From assembly GCA_949123685.1 (NCBI GenBank), contig CASBHZ010000044.1:1-24338 (forward strand): a stretch of 24,338 nt of DNA, written 5' to 3'. How positions within the stretch are numbered: the first letter of the stretch is position 1; each line of letters starts with the position of its first letter. This stretch comes from an uncultured Bacteroidales bacterium (GTDB lineage Bacteria; Bacteroidota; Bacteroidia; Bacteroidales; Muribaculaceae). Positions 24,278-24,338 of the stretch are shown here, one piece after another. Below the pieces are notes generated by a model. It worked only from the letters and a program-made list of their open reading frames with translations, had not been told where the DNA came from and ran no database searches. The position numbers and the translations under genes are program-made.

Positions 24278-24338
24278 AATGATTTATCTCTAAATTATTA
24301 CGTATGAGAAAATTGTTTTTAATCTTGATGACGCTGAT
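24278..24338 (+). repeat. SusC 5' repeat copy 3 (truncated by the window end)
   Basis: From 24284 to the window end all 55 bases are identical to copy 1 (12735-12797, minus strand). From 24278 the match is 59 of 61. It is in direct orientation to copy 2 and inverted relative to copy 1, so inversion between copies 1 and 3 is geometrically possible. The region 24183-24277 before it is A/T-rich with three ACACTTTT-like words and no full promoter match. Confidence 0.88.
24304..24338 (+). CDS. Start of a third SusC gene (partial)
   Basis: The window ends 35 bases into this gene. The visible 11 codons, MRKLFLILMTL, equal the start of SusC1, and the DNA is identical to SusC1 over the whole visible stretch and to SusC2 up to one base near the end. 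With the conserved repeat upstream, this is very likely a third SusC/SusD module. No promoter boxes with proper spacing were found in the preceding ~120 bases, so it is probably silent in this arrangement. Confidence 0.8.
   Translation, partial: MRKLFLILMTL

Overview
The window reads as a chromosomal accessory region of a gut Bacteroidales bacterium, with a Muribaculaceae-like relative as my best guess. The reasons are paired SusC/SusD outer-membrane transport genes, lipoboxes with Bacteroidetes-type surface-export residues, type IX secretion (T9SS) style C-terminal domains on proteases, a Bacteroides-type bile-salt-hydrolase homologue, and TTTG/TAnnTTTG promoter boxes. No rRNA, tRNA, CRISPR array or insertion sequence was seen.

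Left part (1-7200): the 3' end of a probable DUF6048 beta-barrel gene; a strand-asymmetric C-rich tract; a secreted choloylglycine-hydrolase-family amidase; a small lipoprotein; and, on the minus strand, a secreted M6 metalloprotease and a secreted C10 (streptopain-family) cysteine protease. An array of 7-base repeats in two opposing orientations separates the two proteases.

Centre (7200-22400), the most interesting part: two SusC/SusD modules lie back to back around a tyrosine recombinase gene. The left module, on the minus strand, is SusC1-SusD1-lipoprotein followed by C10 protease 1. The right module, on the plus strand, is SusC2-SusD2 followed by C10 protease 2. The two susC genes start with a near-identical inverted repeat (60 of 63 bases match) spanning the start codon. 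Between the repeats lie about 2 kb that hold the recombinase and one good promoter, which faces only SusC1. SusC2 begins 50 bases after the recombinase gene with no recognisable promoter. This is the layout expected of a recombinase-driven switch: inverting the central segment would move the promoter from module 1 to module 2.

Right part (22400-24338): an AAA ATPase with a DUF4143 domain on the minus strand, preceded by 23-bp tandem repeats and a duplicated ~110-bp palindromic element. A third copy of the same susC 5' repeat follows, with the first 11 codons of a third susC running off the window. The switch therefore probably has at least three outlets. SusC/SusD inversion by tyrosine recombinases is known in Bacteroides fragilis. 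What looks distinctive here is the recombinase inside the invertible segment, always pointing at the module without the promoter, and the pairing of each transport module with its own secreted C10 protease, which suggests alternative protein- or peptide-harvesting systems.
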